This document shows positions 22,728 through 23,288 of a stretch of 23,288 bases of DNA, one piece after another. Made by a program: the position numbers and the translations under genes. The stretch comes from VGRW01 sp041498295. GTDB taxonomy: Bacteria; Myxococcota_A; UBA9160; SZUA-336. The DNA lies in assembly GCA_041498295.1 (NCBI GenBank), contig JBGQIB010000062.1, positions 1 to 23,288 of the forward strand, in the 5' to 3' direction. Within the stretch, counting starts at the first letter, position 1; every line of letters begins with the position of its first letter. The notes under the pieces were generated by a model, which did no database searches, was not told the DNA's origin, and worked only from the letters and a program-made list of their open reading frames with translations.

Positions 22728-23288
22728 CTACTCGGTGGCTGCCTTCTGAGTGTGCCGCGCGATCGTCTCGAGCAAAACGAGCCGGTCGAGCGGCTTGGTC
22801 GCGAACGCGTCGCAGCCCGCTTCCAGACAGCGCTGTCGCTCGGAGGGCAGCGCATGCGCGGTGAGCGCGATGATCGGTCCGGTGTAGCCCTGGGCGCGCA
22901 GCTGACGCGTCGCGGCGAAACCGTCGAGCACCGGCATCTGCACGTCCATCAACACGACACAGAACGGTGTGCTCTCGTCCGCCGCCGCGAGCGCGAGCTC
23001 CACCCCAACCAGGCCGTTCTCCGCGATGGTCACTTCGTAGCCCGCGCGCTCGAGCACGTGGCGAATCACGCGCTGATTGTCGGGGCCGTCCTCGACGACC
23101 AGCACGCGGCCGTGCGCGCGCAGTCCGCGCAGCGCCGCTCGCAGCCCGCCGCTCGACGGCGTATCGGCCTCGCTGCCGTCGGTCGCGCCGTCGCTCGACA
23201 GCAACTGCGCGGGCAGGCGCACGCGGAACAGACTGCCGCGTCCGACGACGCTGGTCGCGGTGATCGCGCCGCCGAGCCGCTCGACGAG
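22728..23288 (-). CDS. Hybrid sensor histidine kinase, C-terminal part (partial)
   Basis: The frame stays open to the right edge, giving 186 residues. The first 26, LVERLGGAITATSVVGRGSL then FRVRLP, are the G2 end of a histidine-kinase ATPase domain. After a linker of about 35 residues comes a complete receiver domain (residues 60-183): acidic Glu66-Asp67, phospho-acceptor Asp115 in VLMDVQMPVLDG, Thr143 in ALTAHAL and Lys165 in ATKPLD. So it is a hybrid kinase whose sensor and dimerisation parts lie outside the window, not a stand-alone response regulator starting at GTG 23222. Its gene ends 18 bases before moeB. Confidence 0.93.
   Translation of the reverse strand, partial: LVERLGGAITATSVVGRGSLFRVRLPAQLLSSDGATDGSEADTPSSGGLRAALRGLRAHGRVLVVEDGPDNQRVIRHVLERAGYEVTIAENGLVGVELALAAADESTPFCVVLMDVQMPVLDGFAATRQLRAQGYTGPIIALTAHALPSERQRCLEAGCDAFATKPLDRLVLLETIARHTQKAATE

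Noticed and set aside
22728..23222. Stand-alone response regulator starting at GTG 23222
   Set aside because: The frame continues upstream into a histidine-kinase G2 motif, so it is the end of a hybrid kinase.

Overview
The window looks like an ordinary chromosomal segment of a very G+C-rich Gram-negative bacterium. A complete gspG-N type II secretion tail with a PilM-like GspL and a GspN, the split glycine decarboxylase (GcvPA plus GcvPB), a periplasmic M48-TPR peptidase, and a DivIVA-type protein next to yggS-proC together suggest the old Deltaproteobacteria (Myxococcota, Desulfobacterota or Binatota-like). That placement is inference; there is no rRNA gene here. I see no tRNA, CRISPR array, insertion sequence, phage gene or integration site. 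No gap between genes is longer than about 110 bases.

Layout: 1-6633 (+) is the 3' end of gspF followed by gspG-H-I-J-K-L-M-N, the pseudopilins, inner-membrane platform and GspN of a type II secretion system. Most junctions overlap by 1-11 bases, so translation is tightly coupled. 6643-10341 (+) holds a metallo-beta-lactamase-fold hydrolase, a HEAT-like repeat protein, a Maf nucleotide pyrophosphatase, the PLP protein YggS and proline-forming ProC. After a hairpin repeat comes divIVA (10452). A clear TTGACC-17-TAGAGT promoter then opens a zinc-ribbon FmdB-like gene, folD, gcvT, gcvH, gcvPA and gcvPB, a one-carbon and glycine cleavage operon, which runs on into an M48-TPR peptidase, a methyltransferase fused to a Mug/TDG-type DNA glycosylase, and a short hibernation-factor-like protein ending at 19540.

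From 19583 to the right edge all genes are on the minus strand. In transcription order they are the 3' end of a hybrid histidine kinase, a MoeB-rhodanese protein, a 57-residue uncharacterised protein, an EAL phosphodiesterase and an SCP2-like lipid-binding protein. The two gene groups converge at 19541-19582, where two hairpins lie.

The most unusual signals are at the DNA level. (1) The 7-mer GAGTCAC (reverse complement GTGACTC) occurs 24 times by hand count, where base composition predicts two or three; it falls in all reading frames, clusters at start codons, and its orientation changes near 7.6 kb. (2) Four genes without a Shine-Dalgarno sequence have a TANNNT box 6-7 bases before the start codon, which suggests leaderless mRNAs. 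(3) A near-identical 22-base hairpin repeat follows proC and the hibernation-factor gene. At the protein level the methyltransferase-glycosylase fusion and the small gene beside moeB stand out. I found no cluster that amounts to a clearly new multi-gene system.
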